From contig ML679966.1 in the NCBI GenBank assembly GCA_007922225.1, positions 60,108,316 through 60,172,315 of the forward strand: a stretch of 64,000 nt of DNA, read 5' to 3'. The stretch is from Emydura subglobosa. Its lineage: Eukaryota > Chordata > Testudines > Chelidae. Within the stretch, counting starts at the first letter, position 1, and every line of letters begins with the position of its first letter. Of the stretch, positions 43,062-55,829 are shown in pieces. The translations under genes and the position numbers were made by a program. Below the pieces are notes generated by a model. It was not told the DNA's origin and searched no databases. It worked only from the letters and a program-made list of their open reading frames with translations.

Positions 43062-45216
43062 CTGCAATTGAAAACTTCTACTTTGAAGATATTAGCACAA
43101 ATGTAAAACTTTGTAAAGCTTTGTAAAAAAGTTTTACATTGTAAACATGTAAAAATAGGCATGTGTTACAGCCCCCTCTGATCATCACCAGGGATTGAAG
43201 CTGGACCCATCAGTGCTAAGCCATGGGCGTCAGATACTTGAGCTAAAAGAATTACCACTGCTACCAGCTAATGGAGTTGACTCTTAACCTCTTATGCTGA
43301 CCAACCAGTAGAGGAGAGATACATAGTACTCCTGCATGGTTACAAACACAGATAAAACTGATGCTTGGTTTTGAAACAATTTTGTGACTCTACGTTCTAT
43401 CTTCCCTCACAATAAATTATGGTAGCTGCAAGGAGAAAGTTCATGGCCAATACAATTAAAATGAGAGGAAATATCTTTAGCAATGCTCCTTTTCCAAGTT
43501 TAACAAAACACTCACTTGTTCATTACAACCTAACAAGCGGAGAAATTAAAATACAGAATTAATTTGTCTATAAAACAGAAGTCACAAAGGCCTTAAAAAT
43601 CATTGACTATTTGAAACAATTTCAGAAAAACTTATGGAGACTGATGAGAAGAAAGATATGTTTAAGTCTTGGGAATGTTGGATGGGAAGTGAAACTAGAC
43701 ATTTAGAAAAGCAGGGACCCATCTGTTCTATAAACAGCATAAGAAATATCATAGTGGTAGAAATATTGTAATTTGTTTAGGCATTTTCTGAGGAACTGCC
43801 AAAATACAGTTCTTCCTCCATTTCCCTCTCACCTACCCATACTCAGATACTTGCCCATTTCCTGCCTCCCAAAGCATCCATAAATGTTGTTCTGTATTAC
43901 AATACAGCCATAAGTAAATGAGAAAAATAATAAAATTAGTAAGCCTGTTTTCCAAATGGGTAAGAAAAATAGCAAAGCCTAATGGAGCTCTTCAGTCATT
44001 ACTCTTGTACTGTAATTTCCACCTAGGAAAAAAAAAATCAGTTCTGTGAGGGAATCATCATCACATCAGATGCTGAAAATTAACTAGTCATCATTTAAGT
44101 TGGTGATGAAACTAAACCTACCTACATGATCTTAAGTTGCATAATTTAGGGTTCCTGAAACAATTAGACAGCTGGGGCATTGGAATAATGGTCTCCTTCT
44201 TAGATGATCATACCTGCAGCTGTGCAGCAAAATGTTTCAATTTACCAGCAGGATGAACACTTTCTATAAGCTATAACACCTATAAAATCTGAAATGTGTA
44301 TTGTAGTTTTACTTGTCAGGGCAGGTCATTGGAGAATATTGATGAAGATTCATTCACTGTAGGGCTTCAACCGTGCTTGCTAACAGAATTTCTCCTCACC
44401 TACCGTCCCTTTGAGATAATCGTGCATGTTATTTTTTCCAACAGTAGTTACTGTTCTGTTCATGTTCAGTTGATTCCATTTGACTTTTTAAATGTTATCT
44501 TTAACTGACATTACACACTGCTCATTAGAAACCACCTATTTTTCCCCCTCCTGTAAGCATGCACAACTCCCAGCTGAAGTCAGTTGCATGTTCACATTTT
44601 AAGGCAGAATTAATCCATATATCATTATTTGTAGCCATAGCAAGAACCTTTTGTGCAAAACTTTCCTATTTTTTATTTAAAACAATGTAAATCGTATTAA
44701 AAGGCAAAGAATTGAAACATGTTTGACTATTGATTGCAATAATCACAGCCTGAAACCCTTCTTTACCTTCTTCTGAGTGCAGAGTAAATGAAGATTTCAA
44801 GAATAAGTAAAAAATAAAACTAATTCCTGAAGTCCTTACACAGGTAAAACTTTCACCAAAAATCAATGACAGTTTTTGAGAACTTCAGAGATTTAGCCCA
44901 AGATAAATAAAATTAAATAGCTGCTAAAGATTGAAGCAGCAAACACAATTTAGTTGCACAAAAGGAAATTAAGAAATTAGCGCCTGACCACTTCCTGTGG
45001 AGACAGGATGCAAACACTGAGAAGAGTAGAGTAGAGACGTTAAGTGTGGTAGACTGTACAAAAACTGCTTCACTTGGTTGCTATGAGTCTCTGTTGCCAT
45101 ACCCAGTAGGGACTAATTCATCTGTCTGTACTGGGTGTATTAGAAATAGGTATGTTTAAAAATACAGTCCGTTGGTTTATCCTGACGTTGTGTCCCTTGC
45201 CTCACTTTAGCAGAGC
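43062..45216. other. AT-rich non-coding stretch, no gene seen
   Basis: A small hairpin (aatgtaaaact / agttttacatt) lies at about 43099-43141. A diverged tRNA-like repeat may lie near 43150-43260. No coding evidence. Confidence 0.4.
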
Positions 45217-45224
45217 CCACTGAG
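45217..45224. repeat. 8-bp target-site duplication, left copy (CCACTGAG)
   Basis: Identical to 45642-45649, flanking the hAT-type element. Confidence 0.9.
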
Positions 45225-45641
45225 CAGTGATGTACCATGGGTCTCTGGCACCTGGGGGCCAAGCCTGCATTTGCATGCTCCCCAGGCCTCACATGCCCCC
45301 GACCACACAGGGCAGGAGAGATCCCTGGCTCCCACCATATGGCACCACCCCCCAGCTGCCCCAGGAAAGCGGGGTTTGTACCTGCGGGAGGGGACACACC
45401 GCTTACCTCCTCCTTTGTGGGGGACTTTCTGTGGCTTATTGCAGCGGCTGAGCCTGGCTCTGGCCGGTCTCTGCCCCCTCCACCCCCCGATTTACCCGCC
45501 ATGCAGAACCCGCCTCTCGCTCTAGTCCCGAAGCCCTGTGCCAGCTCGGGAAGGATGGCCTTAACCTCCCGGCCCGGGGGGGCACCAGGCCAGCCCACAG
45601 GCCGGCGCCTGGGGGCGCAGCTCCCCCTCGGTACACCACTG
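45225..45641. mobile_element. hAT-type MITE, 417 bp, GC-rich
   Basis: Terminal inverted repeats CAGTGATGTACC (45225-45236) and GGTACACCACTG (45630-45641) match at 11 of 12 positions. Both ends abut an exact 8-bp direct repeat, CCACTGAG, the hAT signature. The interior is very GC-rich in an AT-rich neighbourhood. Long open frames on both strands (up to 247 codons, running past its ends) reflect composition, not genes. No transposase domain is present, so it is non-autonomous. Confidence 0.92.
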
Positions 45642-45649
45642 CCACTGAG
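45642..45649. repeat. 8-bp target-site duplication, right copy (CCACTGAG)
   Basis: Exact match of 45217-45224. Confidence 0.9.
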
Positions 45650-46763
45650 ACAGAAATCCAGTTTGAACAAGTTTGTCAACCAGTCCATCCAGCCAAAAGG
45701 TCAGCTCACACATCAGAACAAAACTCACATTCACAATAAGATCATGATGAAGTTGACTGCAAAGTTTAGATTTTTTTGCATCTGCTTTTTTTTTTTTTTT
45801 TGCTTAATCTTCATCATGAGCCCAATGGACATACCAAACAAATGGCAGGTAATCTGTACAGTTAAGAGAGGCTTGTACACAAGTGGGGGAAAATGTTTAT
45901 ATGCAACTCTAGCTTGCATGCCAGAAATTTCACCTCTGAATAGGTTTTCTCCATCGTCCTCCTTGGCCCTCAGTCTCTAATGTAGATTATTAAATATTCA
46001 GTGCTATCAAACAGAATTTGTAATTCCCTGTGAGGTCACATGTAAGTTGTATTCACTATCTGGCTCTCCATTAGCTAGGCTACAACTCATTTACTCTCAC
46101 CATAATCCTGCATTACTCAAACACTGGCGTTTGAGAAACAAACTTGAAATCACAACTGTGTCATTACATCTCCTTTCCTTTCATGTGAAAAGATTAGAGC
46201 ATTACTATTAGAAACTAAAGTTCCATTTCTCAAGTGCTATTTAAAAGAAAGATTACTTGACATAAGCAGCTTCTGTCTATTGCTTTACAAATTCAATTCT
46301 CTCTTCTTGTACCCCAATATATCTATGGACATATCATACATTTATGAGATATTAACTATTGAACCATTGAACTAAGGGAAATTAGTTCAATAACCATCAT
46401 TTTTGTAAATTGCTCCTTCCGAAGAGTAATTTCCAGTAACTATAAGCACTTCTGGTAGTGAAGGAGGCCAAGAATGTTTTAATCTAAGACATTCCTTTTC
46501 TCTCTATTCCACAGGAACTTTAATCAATTCTCATTCTACTTTTTCCTACTGCTTCATATTCCAGCTTCCACCACTAACAGCATTTCACCAATAAGTCTCA
46601 AACATCCATTTATCTTTCTGAGCACCTCTCCTTCTCTCCAGTTTCCCAACCTGAAATTTAAGATTCTTAATCATTAAACATCCATCACTGGTAACATTTT
46701 CTGCCACATCCTCACTGATAAATATGAACACATAAGCCAATATACCGGCAACAGAATATCTTA
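45650..46763. other. Non-coding stretch with a T16 run, no gene seen
   Basis: T16 at 45786-45801; otherwise AT-rich and featureless. Confidence 0.45.
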
Positions 46764-46764
46764 T

Positions 46765-47220
46765 TGTGATGCTGGCAGGCCAGATGCCAGCTCATGCCAA
46801 GGCTCCAGTCCTCCGTGAACATTGACAAATGCATAGTTCGATCTGGCTTACCTGTGTGTTAGTATAGTTAAAATAGGTATTAGACTTGCAGCAATGTGTT
46901 TAGACTTTCTGAAATGCTTGTGGGATGTTGCATGTGTTAATCCTACTTATCTGCTTCCCATGGTATAAGCCTAAGGTAATGTTTAGATGTTTGTTCTGTA
47001 ACTATAAAAAATGTTTGCTAAATCTATAAATCCCCCACAGTCAGGGGAGTATTACCAAGTGTGAAATACTCCCTCAGTACAAGAGGTGTTGTCTGCTGCC
47101 CATCAGGAAGGGCTATTGAATCTAAATGGGCCATTGTGGAACAAATACTTTGTTGACAGTTTCCCCCACAGCCCTGAAGTGGGCTTGAATGTGGGGAAAG
47201 GGAATTAAAATGCGTGTTAA
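46765..47220 (+). repeat. LTR-like repeat, copy A (plus orientation)
   Basis: It begins TGTGATGCTGGCAG and shares ordered words with the reverse complement of 49498-49220: 'gccagctcatg', 'tgacaaatg', 'tctggcttacc', 'gtgtgttagtat' and 'ggatgttgcatgt'. The 3' half is diverged between copies. TG start and length suit an LTR, but the 3' end is uncertain. Confidence 0.6.
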
Positions 47221-47257
47221 AGAGAATTTTTTACTCCTATGCTGCTTGGACCCTCAG

Positions 47258-47432
47258 GGTATGTCTACACAGCAAAGAAAAAACTGCAGCTGGCCCACTG
47301 CCACTGACTCCGGCTCCAAGGCCCGGGCTGTAGGGCTGTTTCAACTGATGTGTAGACTTCCAGGCTCGGGCTGGAGCCCAAGCTTTAGTATCCTGCACCA
47401 CGGAGCAGGTGAAAGTCTGCCCTGAGGTTGGT
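47258..47432. mobile_element. MITE-like element with 'gtctacac' ends
   Basis: It starts 'gggtatgtctacacagc' and contains 'gatgtgtagacttccaggct' and 'cggctccaaggcccgggctg'/'ctcgggctggagcccaagct', GC-rich words typical of a palindromic turtle hAT-like family. It is partial; no clear target duplication. Confidence 0.6.
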
Positions 47433-47434
47433 AT

Positions 47435-48484
47435 TTTCACTCCTGAGCCACTCCAGACAGCATTGCATTTATATCAAAAGCTTATTTAATTGACAACAAG
47501 ATGCCTTAAATTCCTCACTTACATTTAGAATAGATTTGCTTGTATGGGAACCAAAATGAAATTGCACTTGTTTTTACAAAATACGTAATGGTTATATAGT
47601 GTAACAGTCTATTTTCACCCTGAAGTAGCATATCGCAGATAAGCCTTAATAGGAGAGGTAATTTCCATGTTCCTATAAAAAATAAAAGTCACTTTTTTTT
47701 TTTTTTTTTTTTTTTTGTAAATATTGATTTTAATGGTGACCACCATGCATCACTTCCACAAATGTTTAAAGAATACCTCTGAACAGTTTTGTCTTCTACA
47801 AAATCAATTACATAGTTAGCATGAAAATGTCAAGATTCAATCTCAGATTCATATTAAATTATATTCCCTTATAACACAAGATTCTCCTTGGATTGAAGGC
47901 AATGGCAGTCCTTGTCTCAGCCTTGAACAACCCAGGTGAATGTTATCAAAATAAATGTTCTGCTTAGTTAGCTACTTGAGCCAAGTGCTACCTCCCGTTT
48001 CATGGTCCTCCTCTACAGCTCTTCAGAAGAGTATTACAAAATAAATATGAATGGGAAAAGAGTGGGGCAAGGTTGTATTTGTCAAGGCTAGAAAGAGATA
48101 TGGCAGTAATGAAGCCATCAGATAATGAGAGCCTGGACAAGCATTTTGGCTGTGTGAATGGGTAGGAAAGGCCGTATTTTAGAGATATTATGCATAAAGA
48201 ATTGACATAGATTTAGACATAGCCTGGATATGAAGACCTGGAGAGAAGTCCAAGCCAAAGATAATGGGCCTGAGTGACAGGCAAGATGGTGCTGTTGTCC
48301 ACAGTGATCAAGAAAGAAGGTAACAGGGAGAGATAGAGGGAGAGGAGGATTAAAAGCTCTATTTTTTAGCCATGTTGGGCTTAAGATGGTTGTTAAACTG
48401 TTTAGAGTGGCTCAGAACAAAGGATGACAACCTCAGGACAGACTATCAAGAAGCAGGGCACAAACCCCAAATTTGTTGTATGTT
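47435..48484. other. Non-coding stretch with a T24 run, no gene seen
   Basis: T24 at 47693-47716. The remainder is AT-rich without motifs. Confidence 0.45.
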
Positions 48485-48508
48485 ACACACACACACACAC
48501 ACACACAC
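48485..48508. repeat. (AC)12 microsatellite
   Basis: An uninterrupted AC dinucleotide run. Confidence 0.95.
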
Positions 48509-48559
48509 TGAAATAATTATTTTAGCATGGAAATCATCAACCAAGTAACAAGAGTGAGC

Positions 48560-49498
48560 TCCATAAGCCCTATAATAGCGTTACCATGGAGTCATAGACA
48601 GTCCCCTGGGGCACTCTGGTCTATCTTGCCACCCAGACAAGCTTGTCTTTGTGATAAATGGTCCTTTAAATAAAAAAAAAATCACAATATTCAAGTTACT
48701 CCCAGTCCTAAAGGACCAGTCACTTACCACAGGTCAACTGTACTTCAGATCTCAAACCGAAGACAACACTTGTAGCCAATCCTATAATAAACTATCCTAA
48801 GATTTATTAATAGGAAAAAGAAATAAGAGTTATTTATAACGTTAAAGCTGGTAAACATGCACACACAAATAATATGCAGTCTTAGATTCCAAAAGGTGAT
48901 AGTAGCTGCTATCATATGAAAGCTTTCACATGTTCTTTAGCGTTAACCCAACACCTGGGGACCCCTTGCTTATGCTTAGAAATTATCGCCCGCAGAGTTC
49001 AAGCTGCACAGGGAACCAGTATTCCTGGTCAGTGATTTTTGTCACCATGTTCCCAGAGTCCAAGCAGATGGATTGAGTTCATGCACAGGTGTCCTCTTCC
49101 TGGAAGGGGTGAGGAATGTAATGAAAAAACTTTGTTCTCATTTGGTTTCAAAGGCCTTCTCATTGGGAAGATCTAACATCTTCTGTTGGAAGCCAGCATT
49201 TGCATTAGAGAAGCTCTCTCTCCCGTTTGAAGAGTTATACAGTTACAGAGATTTGGAATGCAAACATTCAATATAATCTTACATTATGGGCTACAGATGC
49301 TATGCAAGATGAATACATGCAACATCCTACAGGCATTTCATCAAGTCTAAAAACTAAACACATTCTTATCAAATTAACATATATTCTAACAATACTAACA
49401 CACTGGTAAGCCAGACTGGTTTCCAGCTATTCATTTGTCAGTCTTCAGTGAGGCCTGGCATCTTGACATGAGCTGGCAATGGATCTGCCAGTGTCACG
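48560..49498 (-). repeat. LTR-like repeat, copy B (minus orientation)
   Basis: Read on the minus strand it begins CGTGACACTGGCAG near 49498 and follows copy A (46765) for about 270 bp. It then continues through an AATAAA poly(A)-signal-like site (minus strand, near 48807) to about 48560. It abuts the L2-like LINE at about 49500. Confidence 0.55.
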
Positions 49499-49499
49499 T

Positions 49500-50830
49500 T
49501 GATGGCTAGACATTCATAAAGAGATTTCAGGGAGACAAACTGAGATTTGAGTTTAAGCAGAAGGTGACAGGTCTGTCATAGAGAGATAGATCTGTGAGCC
49601 ATCCCATAGGCTTTGACATTGTAGTTGAATGTGTGCTTATGGAAAAGATTACCCAGTGATAAGGTGTAGAGGGAGAAGAGAAGGGACCTCCACAGAACAT
49701 AGGAGAGGGGATGAGGAGAATCATCCAAAGGACATATTGAAGGCCAGTTAGAGAGGTAGGAGGAGAACCAAGAAAGGACAGAGTCACAGAAGCCAAGGGA
49801 GAGCAAGATTTCAAGAAGAGGAGCATGGTAAAGGCAGTTGATGTGTCAATTAAGATGAGGATGGAGCATTGGTTCTGAGATTTGGCTAAAAAGAAGTTGT
49901 CAGAGATTTTTGTGAGAGTGGTTTCAGTGGAGTGCAAAGAGTAGAAGTTGGGTTTGAGAGGGTCTAGGATGGAATTGGAAGAAATAATTCCAGACCGCAA
50001 TTCTAAACAGTGAATTCAATGATGAAAGGCAGAAGGGAGATGGGATGCTTGCTGGAAAGGTAAGTGGGCTGCAGGGTGTGTGTGTTTTTATTTGTTTATT
50101 TTTTGGTTCAGATTGGAGAGACTAATAAATGCTTGTATTGTGAGGGAAAAGAGTCAGAGGAGACAGATTAAAGAGAAGAGAGAGGGAAGTGACTAGGGGA
50201 AGCATAAGAGAAATTAGGAGATGGAATGGGATGGTGTCGCTGGAGCAAGTGGAAGGGTCAGAGGAGAACAGCAGACAAGAAACTTCTGCATCTCTGACAG
50301 GGGAGAAAGAGAAACGTTATGGGTCATGTTGCATTTTGTTAATTTTCTCTTGGAAGAAATCAATGATTTCCTGTGCAGACACAGAAGTTGAGGCAGGAAA
50401 AAGGAAGGGTTTGAGGAGTGAGTTAAAGGTGGCAAAAAAGCAGCTGGAATTCTGGGCATGGGATTCAATTAAGTTGGAGAAGAAGAGTTGTTTGGCTAGA
50501 AAGATGACAGAATTGCCGGAGGAGAGAATGAATTTGTAGTGGAGGAAGCCAAATTTTTCATAGGATTTCTGCCAGAGTCACTCCATAGCATGACAGATGA
50601 GGCGGAAGAAGTAGATGTTGGGCATGAGTGAGGGCTGAGTTGGCAGAGTAGCCCATATGATGAGAGACAGGGGCAAAAGAGTCCAGGATGGAGCAGAGTG
50701 AAGCATGAGGAGAATCACATCAATGGAAGAAAGTGAAGAGAGGGCAGGAAAGAGAGGGCTGAGAGGAGACAAGAAGCCATCAACTCTGATAGATTGGAAT
50801 GACAGGGGGTGTATGTGAATTGATGGGTGA
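49500..50830 (-). pseudogene. L2-like LINE fragment (RT and upstream linker)
   Basis: Minus-strand frames read, from upstream to downstream: SLWQKS and FFSNLIESHAQN (linker), EIIDFFQEKINKMQHD, then RT words in the frame at 49527-50000: SILDPLKPNF, LHSTETTLTKISD, LIDTSTAF (motif A area), then a decayed GVPQGS block (PMFCGGPF) and TPYHWVIF. The order matches L2/Rex-type LINE ORF2. The catalytic YADD is not visible. It is an old, inactive copy with several frame breaks; its 3' end is missing or covered by the LTR-like repeat at 49498. Confidence 0.75.
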
Positions 50831-50834
50831 TGCT

Positions 50835-51258
50835 GAAAGGGGCAAGATGTTGGTTGCAGAAGAAGAACTCTATGGACCTCCCGATCAGAGTATTCATATG
50901 AAGGATCCTATCTTAATACGCCATGTGTACAAATGTTAAATGAAAAGGCAGATAGGCAATGCCATTCCCTGTGGACCAATGAGGAAAAAACATGTTACTT
51001 CTGGTCCTTCTTCTGACTCTGAGTAAAATGCCCTAAAATTAGGCTGGAGAAGATATAGTTGCCTAAATGCACTAGTGCCTCCTGCATTTGCTAGTTAGCA
51101 AACTTTCCCTGTCTTCTACAGTGGATACAGATTAGTGATTATTATACATTTATTTGATGCAATATCCTTGGGGGCTTATTAAATTGTGCTTATTTACATA
51201 TTGTCTAAACCATAAAATGTGGTTTCCCATCACTAGCACAGATTTAAAGGTTTTACTG
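50835..51258. other. Non-coding stretch, no gene seen
   Basis: Ordinary AT-rich sequence between the LINE and the next LTR-like unit. Confidence 0.45.
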
Positions 51259-51259
51259 T

Positions 51260-52361
51260 TGTGACGTTCCTCTCTGCAATCTGGACTGGTGTATTGCTAT
51301 GTCACCCCATTCCCTCATTCTTGGAGCCCATCTCACTCTGCTCTGCGAAACCCCCACTCCTGGGCATTCCATGCACAACCTCCAGCAAGCAAGTTGCTAC
51401 CCACTAAATGAGTGAGTGCTTCTGGCTAGCCACTTGTGGGATTATGCAATGGTGTGACCCCAGCCAACACTACCCAATCCCAGATGCAACCCTATGAACT
51501 GCCATTTTACAATCTTCAGTGCTGCCCACTGCACACTGCAAGCTCGAATGTTTGTCAATTTATCAAAGAAATTGATATGCACCTGCATTGTCACTCCAAA
51601 TGGAACCTCTAACACACCTTAAACCAAATGCACTGTTTTTGATAAAATAAACAAATAACTTTATTAAGCACAGAAAGATTTTAAGTAAGTATAAGTCAGA
51701 GGAAAACAAATCAGATTTGATCAAGATAAACAAAAGGCAGATCGCATTCTAAACTAAGTTTAACACTTTCAAGAATCTTACATATTCAGATGATTCTCAC
51801 CACAGTCTGGCTGGTCTGCCTCCAGCTAGGCCCTCCCCCTGTTATCAGCATTTCAGTTGTTTGGTGCTGTTTGCAGATGGAGGTGGAAGAAAGAGAGCGA
51901 CAAAATGTCTCACCATTTAAAAATGTTCCTTCAAGCACCCACCCCCCTTTTTCAGGGTCAGATGACAAACAATGTCCTTGTATGGGTTCACCATTTCTGA
52001 GTCACGTGAGCATCCCCTTATCAATGCTTAGGCTAGTCCATTGTTCCCGGAAAAGCTGGTTTGTTTTATGCATGCCTTAGTGAGTGCAAACTGCTCTTCA
52101 GCTCTGTAGAGTTTTGCCTAGATCTGTCTCAAGCCATGACACACACATTTGGGAATATTACATAGCGAATCCTCATAACCATATACATGACATTGCAACA
52201 AATATATTACTATAACAATAATGTTCAGTATGTCATGAGAACTCCAAAAACATCTCACATGACATACTTTGCATTAAGCAATACACAATTCCACTATAAG
52301 GGTGAACATGAATGATACACAATCACACCATAAGGGTGTAAATGGGGTGAAGTGTGTCACA
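51260..52361 (-). repeat. LTR-like unit, 1.1 kb, ends TGTGAC...GTCACA
   Basis: The unit is bounded by TGTGAC at 51260 and GTCACA ending at 52361, a perfect 6-bp inverted end. On the minus strand an AATAAA-type site (near 51659) lies about two-thirds along, as in U3-R-U5 layouts. No target duplication is apparent. Direct internal repeats near 52280-52350 (cacaattccactataagggt / cacaatcacaccataagggt) are seen. It may be a solo LTR. Confidence 0.5.
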
Positions 52362-55300
52362 AACGCATACTGGCCCCTGGCTCTAAAAACATTCGCTCCC
52401 TACTCTAGTCTGAAAAAAATATTGCTCCTAATTCAGTCAATTGGGAATATGTTCTCTCTCTATTGGGTGAACCACTAGCTGCTCCCGTTTCCTTCTGATC
52501 ATATTGTGGTGTGACCTGAGGATTTTAGATTTGGTCACCAGCAGCAGCAGCAGCACTCTGAATCTGAATCCTTCACTACCAACAAGTGGCCAGTCAGCAC
52601 CTATTGGCAATGTGCTATGCCTTTATGCTGTTCCTAGATTAATTGCATCAGGCCTCCCCTGATCAGAGCACCCAAATGCAGAATCCTATCTTAATTCTCC
52701 TTGTGTATGATGTTAAATAAAATTACTGGCCTAAAAGCATGGATAAACATTAGTACAGGAAGCAATTTGGCTCATGTATTCTGTGAATGAATTACTTCTG
52801 ATTGCTGAATTGTGTTTTCAGTGGTTCATTTTATCTTGAAAAATTTAAGAACTGAGTCAATAGGCGCACTCAAATTGAACCAATTTAGAGCTCTGCCATT
52901 CAGGAAAGGGGGATGGGGATTAATTAGATGCTAGCCACTGCAGAATTCATAGCTGTATTCCCACAAAGAATAATACACTGATTCATGAGAGATATAGCCT
53001 CATTTTTGCTCTTCTGAAACCTCTGCCAGTGCAGAACCTATAGATTTTATCTTCATGATCTCAAGCTGCTGGTCTGAGACTCAGACTTTTCTGGCCCTGA
53101 GAACTAACTATAAAATCTCAGGACTAAGAAGAGATCAAACTACATGTGACAAACGGTATGCATAATATTAAATATTGAGGAGAAAGAGAGAAAAGGGTAC
53201 TGGCGACGAAGGCCACAAATAAAGTCTGTGGATCCCAAAGTCTTAAAATATACTTGCTGGTGCATTTCCCCCTTCCTCTCCCTCACCTATAGGGGCTCAA
53301 TCAATCAGAAAATTACCTTTTTCTCTGAAAATTTTGTACCTGCTGTAGTTGCAAATAACACTTAGTGTTATTATAACTGAAAGAAGTTAGTGAAAAAGAG
53401 TTTCTTTATTTTTGCCATTTCTTAACTTTGCACATTTGACAGCACTTCATGTATAGTCAGTGGCACTACAAGTAGGGTCATGGATTAGTTTCTTCCTCTC
53501 TGAATAGACTCTTATAAACACCATGAAGACAAGCAGAAAAAAATGTAATTTTTTGAAGGATTTTATTTTTTATGAAAAATCAAGACCAATTAAATGGTGC
53601 TCTCTCTCACATATGAAATTATTTTAAAATGAGTCATTAAAAAAAGAAGTTAGGTTAATTGTGTCCTTTGAAATGTTACAGGTTAAAGGTCAAAGGAGCA
53701 GTTTGACATTGTGACAGAAATATTCTAGACCTACTTTCAAAAGCAATGAATGCAGACAGTGGACCCACTTCTACACTTAGTTATGCTTATGTGTCCTTTG
53801 CCCTGAAATTCTCCTATCTATCAGAATCTCTATTTATTTCAGTAAACACCAAGTCCTCTATTATGTGTAGATAAACAGGATTTTACTATGTTGGGAATGG
53901 ATATAGAGATCTGGAGGAATCCTAACAAGTTTTGGCATTTTTAATTGTATTAAACGTCACGGTTAGCAAGCCATACATACATTATGGTTAAAATATAAAC
54001 AGTAATATAAGTGTGGGTGTGATCAAGCCAATGGCTTCATGACAGTATAGTGTCATATTACATATGTAGGATCTTAATTCACAAGGATGCAAAATATTGT
54101 ACGGATTGTACTCGCTGTTATCACTTCATACAGCACAGGAATACGGAAACTTGGGGGTGAAACATGGCATCCTTTCTGCATCAACAACATCGTGAAAATA
54201 GCATTTCAGGAGTCCAGGAAGCTTACCCCATCCAGCAGGCACTACAGTAGTGGATGGAATGTAGCTCAGAATCACCAGCACCAGGCTTAGTTCAGTACTG
54301 AATCACCAGTAACAACATTCCTGCCACAATATATAGTTTTAAAAAATTATATAAGATAAATATGTCTAGATGTGAAGGGGCCATTGACTGCTTCTGGCCC
54401 TATGCTACTATGTAACCTTGGTTTTCTTCGGAAATTAAACTACTTGGCTTCTGAGACCTGACAAGAGGCTAGCCCAAGGTGGTATGCTTGTGTTACATCA
54501 CACATTCTCACACTGCAATGTTGATACATGGTGAGTAGCAACCTTTGCATCTTAACTTGGGCTTTTGGGTGGTTAGGAACCTCTTGAAGGTGAAATGCAT
54601 AGAGCTGGGGGAGCATACCTGCCACACCATTCTTTGGTAATTAGTGGCTGATCCACAGATTTGCAGTGTTAGATAAAAAATTGAAATATTCCCTTCCAGC
54701 TGGAATTTATGACCTTAATACTGACATTTTGCCAACTAGCAAGCTGCCAGAAAGAAGAATGAAGGAAAATCTGGGACAGACTTGCAGTCTGGTATGATAC
54801 TGCAGGGGAAAATTCCACTGGCTTCCAGGATAAACTGGACTGTGAGAATAAAGTAAAACAATGTAACTAAATAAAAATAAGCAAGAACAAGATTAATTAT
54901 TGTGTCAATTTCTAAGTTAATGAAATATTAAAGAAAAGCCATAACTACATGCACAATAGAATACCAGCCTCTTTATAGATCTGTAGTTTAATAATAAATA
55001 ACTGTCTAAGATTAGCCTGAGTTTTTTGATATTTTATCTTTAGTCTGTTTTATCCTGTCTGTATCCTGTGCATAAGATCTATTACGGTTTTATCAAGTGT
55101 GTATTACTGTAGGCGGTTTTAATGTTGTCAGTTTGATAGTGTATTTTTGCTAACTTAATATTCCTTATTTGGCAGTGTTAATTAAAAAGCAGTCTAACCA
55201 AATCCTAAGGGCTGGTTGTCATCACAATATGCATGTAAACAGAAGATCAGTAACAGACAAAAAGGAGATCATTAATATATGTTACAAAGAGGAGAGACTA

Positions 55301-55720
55301 GACCCTTAAGGAACCGTGTTATTGATTTGAGCTAATTTAAAAGCAGATGCAGCTCACCTATGACTGGAAACAGTTGTCTTCTTTCTAAATAAAACTGCAA
55401 TGAGCAATGGGGCAAGTCTCCAATGTCTGAAGCAGAATTGTGTTTGACTATCAAAAACCTTGGTTTTTTTTGTTTTGTTTTGTTTTGTTTTAAACATAAT
55501 ACTAAAGCTGTACATTTCAGGTCTTTGTAGAACACACACATTTAAAATTTTCCCAAATCTTTCTAAAAAGCTAATTTCATTCTGCATGAGGAGGGATGTG
55601 ATTCTAGTTATCTGTATAAAGTAGAATGGAAGAGTTGGTACTATGGGACAAACTCAAAAAAGTTGGAGAGGCTGAGATCTATACCTGCATTTGAACACAT
55701 AAATCAATTAATTCTGCATA
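52362..55720. other. AT-rich non-coding stretch, no gene seen
   Basis: It holds a short CAG run (52539-52555) and a (TTTTG)n run (about 55465-55491). No motif-bearing frame. Confidence 0.45.
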
Positions 55721-55724
55721 CACG

Positions 55725-55825
55725 GAGGGCCTGATTTTCTTCTCACACTGTTTTTACACCAGTGTAACTCCATCAACCTCTGGGAAGTTACTTCTGATTT
55801 ATAACAGGATTGGAAAAGTATCAAG
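55725..55825 (+). repeat. Old interspersed repeat fragment
   Basis: 'gggcctgattttcttctcac' followed by 'ttttacaccagtgtaactcc' is a pattern that I associate with a widespread amniote repeat. It is short and diverged. Confidence 0.35.
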
Positions 55826-55829
55826 ACCC

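Noticed and set aside
43150..43330. Possible tRNA gene or SINE head
   Set aside because: Only a loose B-box-like word (gggattgaagctggac, inverted); no cloverleaf and no clear boundaries.
45140..45980. Long open frames of 182 (minus) and 247 (plus) codons
   Set aside because: They overlap the GC-rich hAT MITE and cross its borders into host DNA; no protein motif, open because of base composition.
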